A stretch of 64,000 nt of DNA, taken from NCBI GenBank assembly GCA_036677505.1, contig JAVBWK010000002.1, forward strand, positions 1-64,000. The letters are read 5' to 3'. The position numbers and the translations under genes are program-made. The stretch's first letter is position 1; each line of letters begins with the position of its first letter. Shown piece after piece: positions 1 through 7,240 of the stretch. The notes below the pieces were generated by a model that was not told where the DNA came from, ran no database searches, and was given only the letters and a program-made list of their open reading frames with translations. This stretch comes from UBA2227 sp036677505. GTDB lineage: Bacteria > Bacillota_I > Bacilli_A > Erysipelotrichales > Erysipelotrichaceae.

Positions 1-63
1 TCGGCCGGTTTCTTCCATTTCAGAGATTAGTTTAAGCTTAAATTCTACATCATACGTTGTCAT
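1..63 (-). CDS. IS3-family transposase OrfA, N-terminal fragment
   Basis: The frame starts at ATG (63-61) and gives MTTYDVEFKLKLISEMEETG before leaving the window. This resembles the opening helix of IS3 OrfA helix-turn-helix proteins (a YxxEFKLK pattern). A purine-rich AAAGGGG about 12 bases upstream could be the ribosome site, inside the IS terminus. It would bind the IS ends together with OrfB. Only 21 residues are visible, so the family call is tentative and nothing can be said about whether the gene is intact. Confidence 0.5.
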   Translation of the reverse strand, partial: MTTYDVEFKLKLISEMEETGR

Positions 64-114
64 ATAAAAATGCACCCCTTTCTGTTAGTTGTCTAACTTT
101 TGGGGTGCACTTCA
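1..114 (-). mobile_element. IS3-family (IS150-like) insertion sequence end, truncated by window edge
   Basis: Read on the minus strand, the element begins with TGAAGTGCACCCC followed by AAAAGTTAGACA, the type of terminus seen in IS150-group IS3 elements. A transposase-like reading frame starts 48 bases inside and runs off the window. An inner inverted repeat (TGCACCCC at 71-78, GGGGTGCA at 102-109) lies within the terminus. The tip is about 10 bases from the stop codon of the neighbouring ATPase gene, so the element sits just behind that gene. Subgroup assignment rests on the terminus and 21 residues only. Confidence 0.6.
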
Positions 115-123
115 AGTCCGGTC

Positions 124-1653
124 TTACTTTCCTTTAAGCAAGGTATTGAATATACCTCTGGCAATTTCCCGTCCGACGGAGCTGCTCATCGTTCCCATAA
201 ATGATTTTGCCATCTTGGTGATTTCATTCTGAGACGCTCGGGCCGTTGTTTTTTTGGTTTTTTCGAGCTGTGCCTTCTCTTTTTCAAGTCGGACACGCTC
301 TCTTTCCAAAGCAATTTCCTCTTTTTTCTGTTTCATTTCTTCAGCTGCCTGCTTCTCGACCGTTTCCTTTTGGACCATCTGAGCTCGAAGCATTTCATAA
401 GCCGATTCCTTATCGACGATTTGATGATACTTATAGTAAAACGGCGAGTTCTGGATCAGATCATTACGTTTGATGGCATCGATCACACCAAAACGGCTGT
501 GAGGAGGAGCAATCAAAGCCCGCTCGACCATACTGGGTCGGCCTTCTTCATCCAGCATTGAAACCAAAGCTTCTCCGGTTTTCAAATCGATAATGACAGA
601 AGGGATATCAATGGCAGGATTCTGTCTGAACGTCTGCGACATAGCAACGATGGCTTTTTGTTCTTTGGGCGTATACGCGCGGATCGCATGCTGGATACGG
701 TTACCCAACTGACCAAGCACTTTTTCCGGTATATCGATCGGATTCTGGGTAACGAAGTATACACCGACACCCTTAGAACGGATCAGCCGGACGACCAATT
801 CGATTTTATCCATCAGAACTTTCGGTGCGTTATCAAACAGTAAATGTGCTTCATCAAAGAAGAAAACGAGTTTCGGTTTATCCAGATCGCCGACTTCCGG
901 CAATTGTTCAAACAATTCAGCCAACAGCCACAACAGGAAGGTCGAATACAGTGCCGGAGACATCATCAGTTTTTCACAGGCCAGGACATTGATGAATCCT
1001 TTCCCGTAACTGTCAACTTTCATCAGATCTTTGATATCCAAAGCAGGTTCCGCAAAGAAATGGTCGCCGCCTTGGTCCTGAAGCGTTAAGATCGCCCGTT
1101 GGATCGCTCCGATGGAGGGCTTCGAAATATTTCCGTATTCGGTCGTATACTGATCCGCATGATCTCCGACAAACTGAAGCATGCTGCGCAAGTCCTTTAA
1201 ATCAATAAGTAACAACTCATTGTCATCAGCAACCCGGAACACCACATTCAGTACTCCGGCTTGGACATCATTTAAATCCAATATTCTCGATAACAACAGC
1301 GGACCCATCTCAGAGATGGTCGTTCGCATCGGGTGACCGAGTTCTCCGAATATATCCCAGAGACGGACCGGATAAGAGGAAAACTGAAAATCAGTCAGTC
1401 CCAAGAAATCAAGCCGATCTTTAAGTTTCGGATTCATCTCACCCGGTTGTGCGACTGAAGCCAAATCTCCTTTGACATCTGCCAGAAAAACCGGTACACC
1501 GAGATCACTGAAATGCTCGGCCAACACTTTCAATGAAACAGTCTTCCCCGTACCGGTCGCACCGGCAATCATTCCGTGGCGATTTGCCATTTTTGATAGT
1601 AAAAATACTTCTTTGTCACCTTTACCGACAAACATTTTGTGTGTTTGATTCAT
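124..1653 (-). CDS. HerA/YjgR-like ATPase (DUF853 helicase family)
   Basis: This 509-residue protein is a HerA-FtsK-class P-loop ATPase of the DUF853 (YjgR) type, thought to act as a DNA-translocating motor; the cellular role of the family is poorly known. Walker A is GATGTGKT at residues 31-38 and Walker B is VFFFDEAH around 263-270. A charged coiled coil spans roughly 420-475, and the C-terminus GREIARGIFNTLLKGK is the usual family ending, so the gene is full length. The start has AAAGGAG a short distance upstream. No terminator lies between its stop and the IS end, so the original 3' flank may have been displaced. Confidence 0.85.
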   Translation of the reverse strand: MNQTHKMFVGKGDKEVFLLSKMANRHGMIAGATGTGKTVSLKVLAEHFSDLGVPVFLADVKGDLASVAQPGEMNPKLKDRLDFLGLTDFQFSSYPVRLWDIFGELGHPMRTTISEMGPLLLSRILDLNDVQAGVLNVVFRVADDNELLLIDLKDLRSMLQFVGDHADQYTTEYGNISKPSIGAIQRAILTLQDQGGDHFFAEPALDIKDLMKVDSYGKGFINVLACEKLMMSPALYSTFLLWLLAELFEQLPEVGDLDKPKLVFFFDEAHLLFDNAPKVLMDKIELVVRLIRSKGVGVYFVTQNPIDIPEKVLGQLGNRIQHAIRAYTPKEQKAIVAMSQTFRQNPAIDIPSVIIDLKTGEALVSMLDEEGRPSMVERALIAPPHSRFGVIDAIKRNDLIQNSPFYYKYHQIVDKESAYEMLRAQMVQKETVEKQAAEEMKQKKEEIALERERVRLEKEKAQLEKTKKTTARASQNEITKMAKSFMGTMSSSVGREIARGIFNTLLKGK

Positions 1654-1680
1654 TTGTAAACTCCTTTATCGTATACTGAT

Positions 1681-1709
1681 ATTATAAGTCGATCGTCTTG
1701 CGCTTACAA
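1681..1709 (-). promoter_or_regulatory. Sigma-A promoter of the HerA-like gene
   Basis: On the minus strand TTGTAA (1709-1704) and TATAAT (1686-1681) are separated by 17 bases, about 28 bases upstream of the start codon. Confidence 0.6.
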
Positions 1710-1786
1710 TCCAAACAGCGAAAAGACAGCAATTTTGGTCAAGAAAGCCTTTGGAATCTGCGATATAGTATCGATGAGGACCAGCC

Positions 1787-2680
1787 ATGTCAAATCAATC
1801 ACTGAAAGAGAAAGTAGCAAGTATTTTAATGTCAGAATCTGATGACCTCACGCTGGATGAGATTGCCCGCAGGCTTTGTTATTCAAAATGGCACCTGTCG
1901 AGGAAGTTTAAAGAACAGACCGGCGAGACTCTGATGAGTTTCATACGGCAGCGAAGACTGCTTTTGGCAGCTCACCGGATTTCAGATGAGAAGATCATGG
2001 ATGTCGCATTGGATTCCCTCTTTCAGTCACACGAAGGATTCAGCCGGGCTTTTTTTCGGGAGTTCAATGTGACTCCGAGTGGGTACCGACAGAGAATGCG
2101 AAATGATCCTCAATTTGTCGCAAAAATCATGAGAGATACCAAAGAGCGTATCGCAAAAGGAGGAGTATTGATGAATGAAACACCTATTCCGGTATTTGTA
2201 CAAGTCATTTCAAAGCCGGAAAGAAAGCTGATTTGTAAGAAAGGTATCAAAGCAGAAGATTACTTTGAGTATTGCGAGGAAGTAGGTTGTGATGTGTGGG
2301 ATACACTGCTTAACATTGAGAATGCCATATCGGAGCCGATGGGTATCTGGCTGCCGGATCCGATGATTGAACCCGATACGTCAAAGTATATTCAAGGGGT
2401 TGAAGTTGCTCTGAATTATGACAAGCCTATTCCTCAAGGTTTCTCTGTTATGACGATGCCGGCATGTGAAGTGATGGTATTCCAAGGTCCGCCATATCCG
2501 GATTGTGATTTTTCCGAAGCGATCGGCCAACTGTGGCAAGTGATGGAACATTATGATCCCAAACGGGTCGGTTATCACTGGGCTGATGAAATGGGCGGAC
2601 GTTTCCAGTATGAACCGCGCGGAGAGCGAGGTTATATTGAAGGAAGAACGGTCAAACGGATCGAAATTTCAGAAAGTTAA
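1787..2680 (+). CDS. AraC-family regulator with C-terminal GyrI-like effector domain
   Basis: The 297-residue protein has an AraC-type double helix-turn-helix at residues about 5-105 (LTLDEIARRLCYSKWHLSRKF, then a second helix pair ending in FNVTPSGYRQR). A GyrI-like small-molecule binding domain follows from about 130 to 295. This is the Rob/BmrR-type layout used to sense drugs or lipophilic ligands. Its stop overlaps the next frame (TAATG), so it may lead the DUF1576-hflX run. Unusually, a near-perfect SD (AAAGGAGG, 2156-2163) sits 7 bases before an in-frame ATG at 2171, which would yield the effector domain alone (169 residues). The ligand is unknown. Confidence 0.85.
   Translation: MSNQSLKEKVASILMSESDDLTLDEIARRLCYSKWHLSRKFKEQTGETLMSFIRQRRLLLAAHRISDEKIMDVALDSLFQSHEGFSRAFFREFNVTPSGYRQRMRNDPQFVAKIMRDTKERIAKGGVLMNETPIPVFVQVISKPERKLICKKGIKAEDYFEYCEEVGCDVWDTLLNIENAISEPMGIWLPDPMIEPDTSKYIQGVEVALNYDKPIPQGFSVMTMPACEVMVFQGPPYPDCDFSEAIGQLWQVMEHYDPKRVGYHWADEMGGRFQYEPRGERGYIEGRTVKRIEISES
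2156..2173 (+). promoter_or_regulatory. Internal ribosome binding site and ATG inside the AraC/GyrI gene
   Basis: AAAGGAGG at 2156-2163 is followed after 7 bases by ATG at 2171-2173, in frame with the AraC gene at codon 129. The position is exactly the junction between the DNA-binding half and the GyrI-like half. The site is stronger than the one visible at the annotated gene start (GAGGACC about 9 bases upstream). It could make a free effector domain; whether it is used cannot be told from sequence. Confidence 0.45.
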
Positions 2681-2727
2681 TGCAATCAACCCGGTTTTCT
2701 GTTATAAATAATTCGGGAGTGATATGT

Positions 2728-3990
2728 ATGGAGTTTCTTATGATGTTAAAGAAGCCGCTACCAAATCGATTAAGGGTAACGCTTCTTTTCTATTTTCCGC
2801 TGATTTGTTTTCTGGGGGTCATCATCGCTAACGATCCGCACCTGTTTAACAATTTTCTTACGATTCAATTGTCTCCGGCCATCTTACTGACAGATTATCT
2901 GGAAGTCGGAGGGGTAGCAGCGACCTTACTGAATGTCGGATTGATTGCACTGCTTAACATTCTTTTGTTTCAGTATTTAGAGTTGCCATATACCGGACTG
3001 ATGTTTGCGGCTTTCTTCACAGTGTTCGGATTTTCATTTTTGGGAATGACGCTTGTCAATCTGATTCCGATTTATCTGGGTGGCTTGCTTTACAGCCGCT
3101 TTGCGAAAATCAAGTTCCGTTCGATCATCATGCTCAGTGCCTTTGCGGGTACATTGGGACCGGTTGTCAGTCATCTGATTTTTGGCTATGGCTTTAGTGG
3201 CGTTTTCGCATGGACATTGGGAATCGTGATCGGTATCATCATGGGCTTTTTCGTGATTCCGATCGCACGACATCTGTTGAAATTCCACGACGGCTATAAC
3301 TTATATAATATCGGATTCGCTGCCGGGATCATGGGTATAGTTTTCGTATCCATCATGAAAAGCCTGGGATACCCGACAGTACGAGTTGCTTTGCTTTATC
3401 CTTATCATGATTCTGTTATACTGACATTGATGATCATCTCATGTCTGTATCTGATGACCGTCGGTTATTTTTCCGAACAGGAACTGATTAAGAAATGGAA
3501 ACTGATTCTACCGATCAGCGGGCGGGCGATATCTGACTTCACCGAACCCGCCGGATTTGGGGCTACACTGTTCAATATGGGTATCATCGGTATGATGAGT
3601 ACGGCTTTGGTATTGGTTTTCGGCGGTGTTATCAATGGCTTTATGCTTGCCGGAATCTTTACGATCATCGGATTCGGAGCCTTTGGAAAACATCCGAAGA
3701 ATATCTTGCCTGTTTTTGTCGGAGCCATTTTGTCGAGTCTGCTATTGGGATTGCCATTATCCGCCACCACCACTATGGGTTCGATATTGTTTGCGACCAC
3801 TTTGGTACCGATAGCCGGTACTTACGGACCATTCTGGGGAATCGTGGCCGGTTTTTTGCATGTATTTGTCGTCAGACAGGTTGGCGACTTTCATGGCGGA
3901 TTAAATTTATATAACAATGGCTTTGCCGGAGGATTGGTTGCCGGGGTTCTTATCATTATCATTCAGACGCTTAAAGGGGGAGAAAAATGA
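2728..3990 (+). CDS. DUF1576 polytopic membrane protein
   Basis: The 420-residue protein is strongly hydrophobic, with about 11-12 predicted membrane helices, and matches my memory of the DUF1576 family, whose function is unknown. It contains an internal duplication: FHDGYNLYNIGFAAGIMG near the middle and FHGGLNLYNNGFAGGLVAG near the end, each flanked by similar helices, which suggests an inverted- or tandem-repeat transporter fold. I start it at ATG 2728 because GGGAG lies 8 bases upstream; an upstream ATG at 2680 overlaps the AraC stop. It overlaps the next gene by ATGA, so the two are probably translated together. Confidence 0.75.
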   Translation: MEFLMMLKKPLPNRLRVTLLFYFPLICFLGVIIANDPHLFNNFLTIQLSPAILLTDYLEVGGVAATLLNVGLIALLNILLFQYLELPYTGLMFAAFFTVFGFSFLGMTLVNLIPIYLGGLLYSRFAKIKFRSIIMLSAFAGTLGPVVSHLIFGYGFSGVFAWTLGIVIGIIMGFFVIPIARHLLKFHDGYNLYNIGFAAGIMGIVFVSIMKSLGYPTVRVALLYPYHDSVILTLMIISCLYLMTVGYFSEQELIKKWKLILPISGRAISDFTEPAGFGATLFNMGIIGMMSTALVLVFGGVINGFMLAGIFTIIGFGAFGKHPKNILPVFVGAILSSLLLGLPLSATTTMGSILFATTLVPIAGTYGPFWGIVAGFLHVFVVRQVGDFHGGLNLYNNGFAGGLVAGVLIIIIQTLKGGEK

Positions 3991-4334
3991 GAACACATAT
4001 CAAACGCATTACCAGTATTGTCGATGAAATCATGACGTTTTTGTTGTTAGAGAATTTTTCGAAACTATCTGTATCGGTAGAGCCGAAAGGGAAGTCCACA
4101 CGGCTTCAGTTTATCAGCGAAAATGATTCGATGACACAGAAGCAATTGGATACTATTCTGTCCGTGCTTAATCAGCCGCGTCAAGTCGAACTGGAAACTT
4201 ACTACTGGACCTTGCTTGGTGAAAGCGGAGTAGATATGTCTTTAAACGTGGTCGGTCGGATGGTCGATTCAGCTGAAGGATATTTAGAAAACGGATCGAT
4301 CGTGCTGATTCTGATTCGGGAAGAAATCGAATGA
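3987..4334 (+). CDS. Conserved-context hypothetical protein, 115 residues
   Basis: I do not recognise this 115-residue soluble protein. It has an N-terminal amphipathic helix region (RITSIVDEIMTFLL), a beta-rich centre and an acidic C-terminus, and lacks a signal peptide, membrane helix or cysteine pair. It overlaps both neighbours by ATGA (DUF1576 protein upstream, HflX downstream) and has GGGGGAG as its ribosome site. Such tight coupling to the membrane protein suggests a partner or regulator of it. The fold vaguely recalls a lone histidine-kinase-type ATPase subdomain, but no N, G1 or G2 box is visible. Confidence 0.7.
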   Translation: MRTHIKRITSIVDEIMTFLLLENFSKLSVSVEPKGKSTRLQFISENDSMTQKQLDTILSVLNQPRQVELETYYWTLLGESGVDMSLNVVGRMVDSAEGYLENGSIVLILIREEIE

Positions 4335-5593
4335 CCATAGATAAACAGCGCATCGTCATCATCGGAATCAGAGACACTTCGTCAGATTCATTTTCGCGTG
4401 CCATGGATGAACTGATTAATCTTGCTTCTGCCTGTGATATGGAAGTCATTGCTTCATTTCAGCAAGTGACTTCCGCCGGACTGTCTAGTTACATCGGCAA
4501 CGGAAAAATTGAAGAAATCAGAAGTTTCTGTCTGGAGAATGAAATCAGCACCGTGGTCACCTTGGATGAACTGTCGCCATCCCAACTCCGCAACCTGGAT
4601 GAAGCGCTGAATCTGGTGGTGCTTGACCGTACTGCTTTGATTCTGGAAATTTTTGCCCGTCGGGCCAAAAGCAAAGAGGCAAAACTTCAAGTCGAAGTGG
4701 CTCGACTTCAGTATGAACTGCTCCGCATGATTGGCAGTTATACAGCGTATGGCCGTCAGGCAGGTTCATTGGGGACCATGCAAAGCCGTGGGGTTGGTGA
4801 GACTAAACTTGAACTGGACCGTCGTCGACTTCAGCGACGGATTTTTGAGTTAAATCAGGATCTGCAGCTGATTGCCCAGCAACGTCAGGTACAACGGCGC
4901 CGGCGCAAGAAGCAAGGATTGTTCAATGTGGCTTTGGTCGGTTACACCAATGCCGGGAAGAGTTCGCTGATGAACCGTTTCATATCGATGAGTCAAAATG
5001 GCACCGATGATAAAGAAGTATATGTCAAAGATCAGCTGTTCGCCACTTTAGAAACTTCCGTGCGCAACATTCATATACCTCCGTATCCGCCCTTTATACT
5101 CTCGGATACCGTCGGCTTTGTCAGTGATCTGCCACATCCGCTGATCAAAGCGTTTCATTCAACATTGGAAGAAGCCATCGAAGCAGACATCCTGTTGCAT
5201 GTTGTTGATTTTTCTGATCCCGATCATCTGACACATATCGAAACAACCCGTAAAACCCTGCGCGACATCGGAGCCGGATCGATCCCCGAAGTCTTAGTAC
5301 TAAATAAATGCGACAAAATTTCGCAGCTGTATGCAAACAATGGCCACGACTCAATACGAATCTCCGCCCTTACCGGCGATGGGATCGATGATCTGATTAG
5401 TAAGATATTCAGCTATCGTTTTACAGGTGAACCTCTTGAAATTCTGATCCCATATGATCGGATGGATCTGATTTTCTTGATTCAACAGGAATGTATGATA
5501 CTTTCAAGTATCGAAGAAGACTTGGGATATCGGATGTCGATCAAAGGCCCAACACACATCTTAACTCGCATAAAGGAGATCGATCATGAATGA
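4331..5593 (+). CDS. hflX: GTPase HflX
   Basis: HflX is a translational GTPase that binds the 50S subunit and can split stalled or hibernating ribosomes. The 420-residue length is normal. The N-terminal glycine-rich HflX domain (residues about 10-195, with SSYIGNGKIEEI and GSLGTMQSRGVGETKLE) precedes the G domain: G1 GYTNAGKS at 204-211, G3 DTVGFVSDLP, and G4 NKCD near 323. It overlaps the upstream gene by ATGA and the downstream gene by 8 bases, so it is part of a coupled operon with the DUF1576 protein. Confidence 0.93.
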   Translation: MTIDKQRIVIIGIRDTSSDSFSRAMDELINLASACDMEVIASFQQVTSAGLSSYIGNGKIEEIRSFCLENEISTVVTLDELSPSQLRNLDEALNLVVLDRTALILEIFARRAKSKEAKLQVEVARLQYELLRMIGSYTAYGRQAGSLGTMQSRGVGETKLELDRRRLQRRIFELNQDLQLIAQQRQVQRRRRKKQGLFNVALVGYTNAGKSSLMNRFISMSQNGTDDKEVYVKDQLFATLETSVRNIHIPPYPPFILSDTVGFVSDLPHPLIKAFHSTLEEAIEADILLHVVDFSDPDHLTHIETTRKTLRDIGAGSIPEVLVLNKCDKISQLYANNGHDSIRISALTGDGIDDLISKIFSYRFTGEPLEILIPYDRMDLIFLIQQECMILSSIEEDLGYRMSIKGPTHILTRIKEIDHE

Positions 5594-5960
5594 AATTTTA
5601 CGGAAAATGCATATCAAATCCGGCAGTACCGTGCGAATGATGGGAGAAACTCAACTGTTACCAGATGCTTTTGCTCAGAGTGATGTCGTTTTTATCGAGG
5701 AAGGGCGTGGTGATGCCGTCATAGCCATCTTGGCAAGCAAGGCTGATTTTCTGTGTCACATCGACGATATAGTCAATGCCTCAGACCAGGGCATGATTTG
5801 GCTTTGTTATCCTAAGTCAAAGGGAAAAGTGAAATATGACATTCATCGGGACATCCTGTTTCAGATGGCACAAGAGCGAGGCCTCACGGTAGTGGCCAAT
5901 GTGGCCTACAATGATGAATGGTCGATGGTGCGCATAAAAAAAGTGATATCCTCACTGTAG
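5586..5960 (+). CDS. DUF3052-like small protein
   Basis: The 124-residue protein has the pattern LWLCYPKSKGK...DIHRDIL and a C-terminal VAYNDEWSMVRIKK. Both recall the DUF3052 family, small alpha/beta proteins of unknown function in which the YPK and W-S-x-x-R motifs are conserved. It starts inside the last codons of hflX and ends at a terminator, so it is the last gene of the run. There is no signal peptide or membrane segment. The family call is from memory and moderate. Confidence 0.6.
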   Translation: MNEILRKMHIKSGSTVRMMGETQLLPDAFAQSDVVFIEEGRGDAVIAILASKADFLCHIDDIVNASDQGMIWLCYPKSKGKVKYDIHRDILFQMAQERGLTVVANVAYNDEWSMVRIKKVISSL

Positions 5961-5974
5961 GACATCACTTTTTT
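5938..5974. terminator. Shared terminator, hflX operon and secreted protein gene
   Basis: AAGTGAT (5941-5947) pairs with ATCACTT (5964-5970), with A and T runs on both sides. It overlaps the last codons of the + gene and abuts the stop of the minus-strand gene, so it can serve both directions. Confidence 0.75.
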
Positions 5975-5975
5975 G

Positions 5976-6392
5976 TTAGCGATTGCCGCGACGGCCGAAG
6001 CCGCCATTGCCTTCACTTTTGCTGATTCTTAAACGCATACCGCCGAGTGCCTGATTGGTTCCGTCACCGGTACATTCAGCCTGACGTGCTTCAAACTGAG
6101 CCTTCAATGCGTCAGCTTCTTCTTGAGTCAACACTCCGTCAGCGACTTTCTGATCAAGAATGGCTTCACGTCTTTCAGTCATATAGGCTTTGAACTCATC
6201 CAGTTTATCGGCATCCAGAGCTAACTGTCCCATATGGAACCCTTGCCCACGCAACTCAGCGATCTCTTCCGGAGTTTTACCGGCCAGTTTTCCGACAAAT
6301 TCCCAAGCATCATCATTTCCGGCAGCCATGGCACCGATCAACGTAAATGACAATCCAATCAACACAAGCAATACAGTAAAGGTTTTTTTCAT
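5976..6392 (-). CDS. Secreted DUF2680/YckD-like small protein
   Basis: The 138-residue protein has a signal peptide (MKKTFTVLLVLIGLSFTL, cleavage near GAMAAG) and a helical, charged body with LTQEEADALKAQFEARQAE, followed by a Gly/Arg/Asn-rich tail. This matches the secreted DUF2680 (YckD) type and resembles LTxxQ-style periplasmic stress proteins in general design. It is divergent from a two-component system and shares with it an intergenic region holding two matched direct-repeat boxes, so it is probably a target of that system, as CpxP is of CpxRA. The molecular role is unknown. Confidence 0.7.
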   Translation of the reverse strand: MKKTFTVLLVLIGLSFTLIGAMAAGNDDAWEFVGKLAGKTPEEIAELRGQGFHMGQLALDADKLDEFKAYMTERREAILDQKVADGVLTQEEADALKAQFEARQAECTGDGTNQALGGMRLRISKSEGNGGFGRRGNR

Positions 6393-6445
6393 AGATTTAT
6401 CTCCTTATCTCAGTATTTCTGATTAACTATAGTCTATAATGAAGA

Positions 6446-6462
6446 TATGACGAAACTATGAC
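6446..6462 (+). promoter_or_regulatory. Direct-repeat operator box 1 (OmpR type)
   Basis: TATGAC occurs at 6446-6451 and again at 6457-6462, a period of 11 bases, which is the helical spacing bound by OmpR-family dimers. It lies between the divergent secreted-protein gene and the response-regulator gene. Confidence 0.55.
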
Positions 6463-6497
6463 AAAATAGGGCTCTTTTTATGAAAATACCAGAAAAA

Positions 6498-6516
6498 TTG
6501 TCACAGGAATGTCATA
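6498..6516 (-). promoter_or_regulatory. Direct-repeat operator box 2 (OmpR type)
   Basis: On the minus strand TATGAC (6516-6511) and TGTGAC (6505-6500) repeat with the same 11-base period as box 1. The two boxes therefore point in opposite directions, as would suit control of both divergent genes by one regulator. Confidence 0.5.
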
Positions 6517-6550
6517 ATTCGCTGATAAACTTGGTTAAGAGGTGATTGAG

Positions 6551-7240
6551 TTGAAAAAAATTCTGATTGCGGATGATAATCCATCGATCGTCCAGATCTT
6601 ATCAGATTATATTAAAAAAGAGCATATGATCGTACAAATTGCTTCCGATGGAGAGGCTGCTTTGCGAATGTTTGCTCAATGGCAGCCGGATATGATTCTG
6701 CTGGATGTGATGATGCCGAAAATGGATGGCTTTACTGTTTGCAAAGAAATACGAAAGCAATCCATGATTCCGATCATCATGATTACCGCCCGCAGTGAAG
6801 ATTTCGATAAAATCATGGGATTGGAAATCGGAGCTGATGATTATATTGTCAAACCTTTTTCACCCAAAGAAATCATAGCACGCATCCATGCGATGTTTCG
6901 CAGAGTCGATTCGGTTAACGAATCCAAAAAAATCATTCGAATTCAGACGCTGACAATTGATGAGTCTTCTTACCAGGCGAGTATTGATGGACAACCCATC
7001 GGCTTGACCAAGAAAGAATTCGAATTACTTTCAACCTTGTCGGCGCATCCCAATCAGGTATTTACCCGAGAACATCTGTTACAACGGTGCTGGGGGTATG
7101 ATTATGTCGGTGATGACCGGACGGTCGATGCTCACATCAAGCGTCTGCGAGCCAAGTGTGATTTATTGCAACATCCCGGATGGCAAATCGTGACCATATG
7201 GGGAGTCGGATATAAATTGGAGGTCAGTCATGAAAAGTAA
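6551..7240 (+). CDS. OmpR-family response regulator
   Basis: The 229-residue protein has a receiver domain (acidic pair ADDN, phospho-acceptor Asp52 in LLDVMMPK, Lys in YIVKPF) and a C-terminal OmpR/PhoB winged helix (LTKKEFELLSTL, RTVDAHIKRLRAK). I choose the TTG at 6551 because AAGAGGTG (6537-6544) is its ribosome site; a GTG at 6542 lies inside that site. It overlaps the sensor kinase gene by 11 bases. The direct-repeat boxes upstream suggest autoregulation and control of the secreted DUF2680-like protein. Confidence 0.92.
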   Translation: MKKILIADDNPSIVQILSDYIKKEHMIVQIASDGEAALRMFAQWQPDMILLDVMMPKMDGFTVCKEIRKQSMIPIIMITARSEDFDKIMGLEIGADDYIVKPFSPKEIIARIHAMFRRVDSVNESKKIIRIQTLTIDESSYQASIDGQPIGLTKKEFELLSTLSAHPNQVFTREHLLQRCWGYDYVGDDRTVDAHIKRLRAKCDLLQHPGWQIVTIWGVGYKLEVSHEK

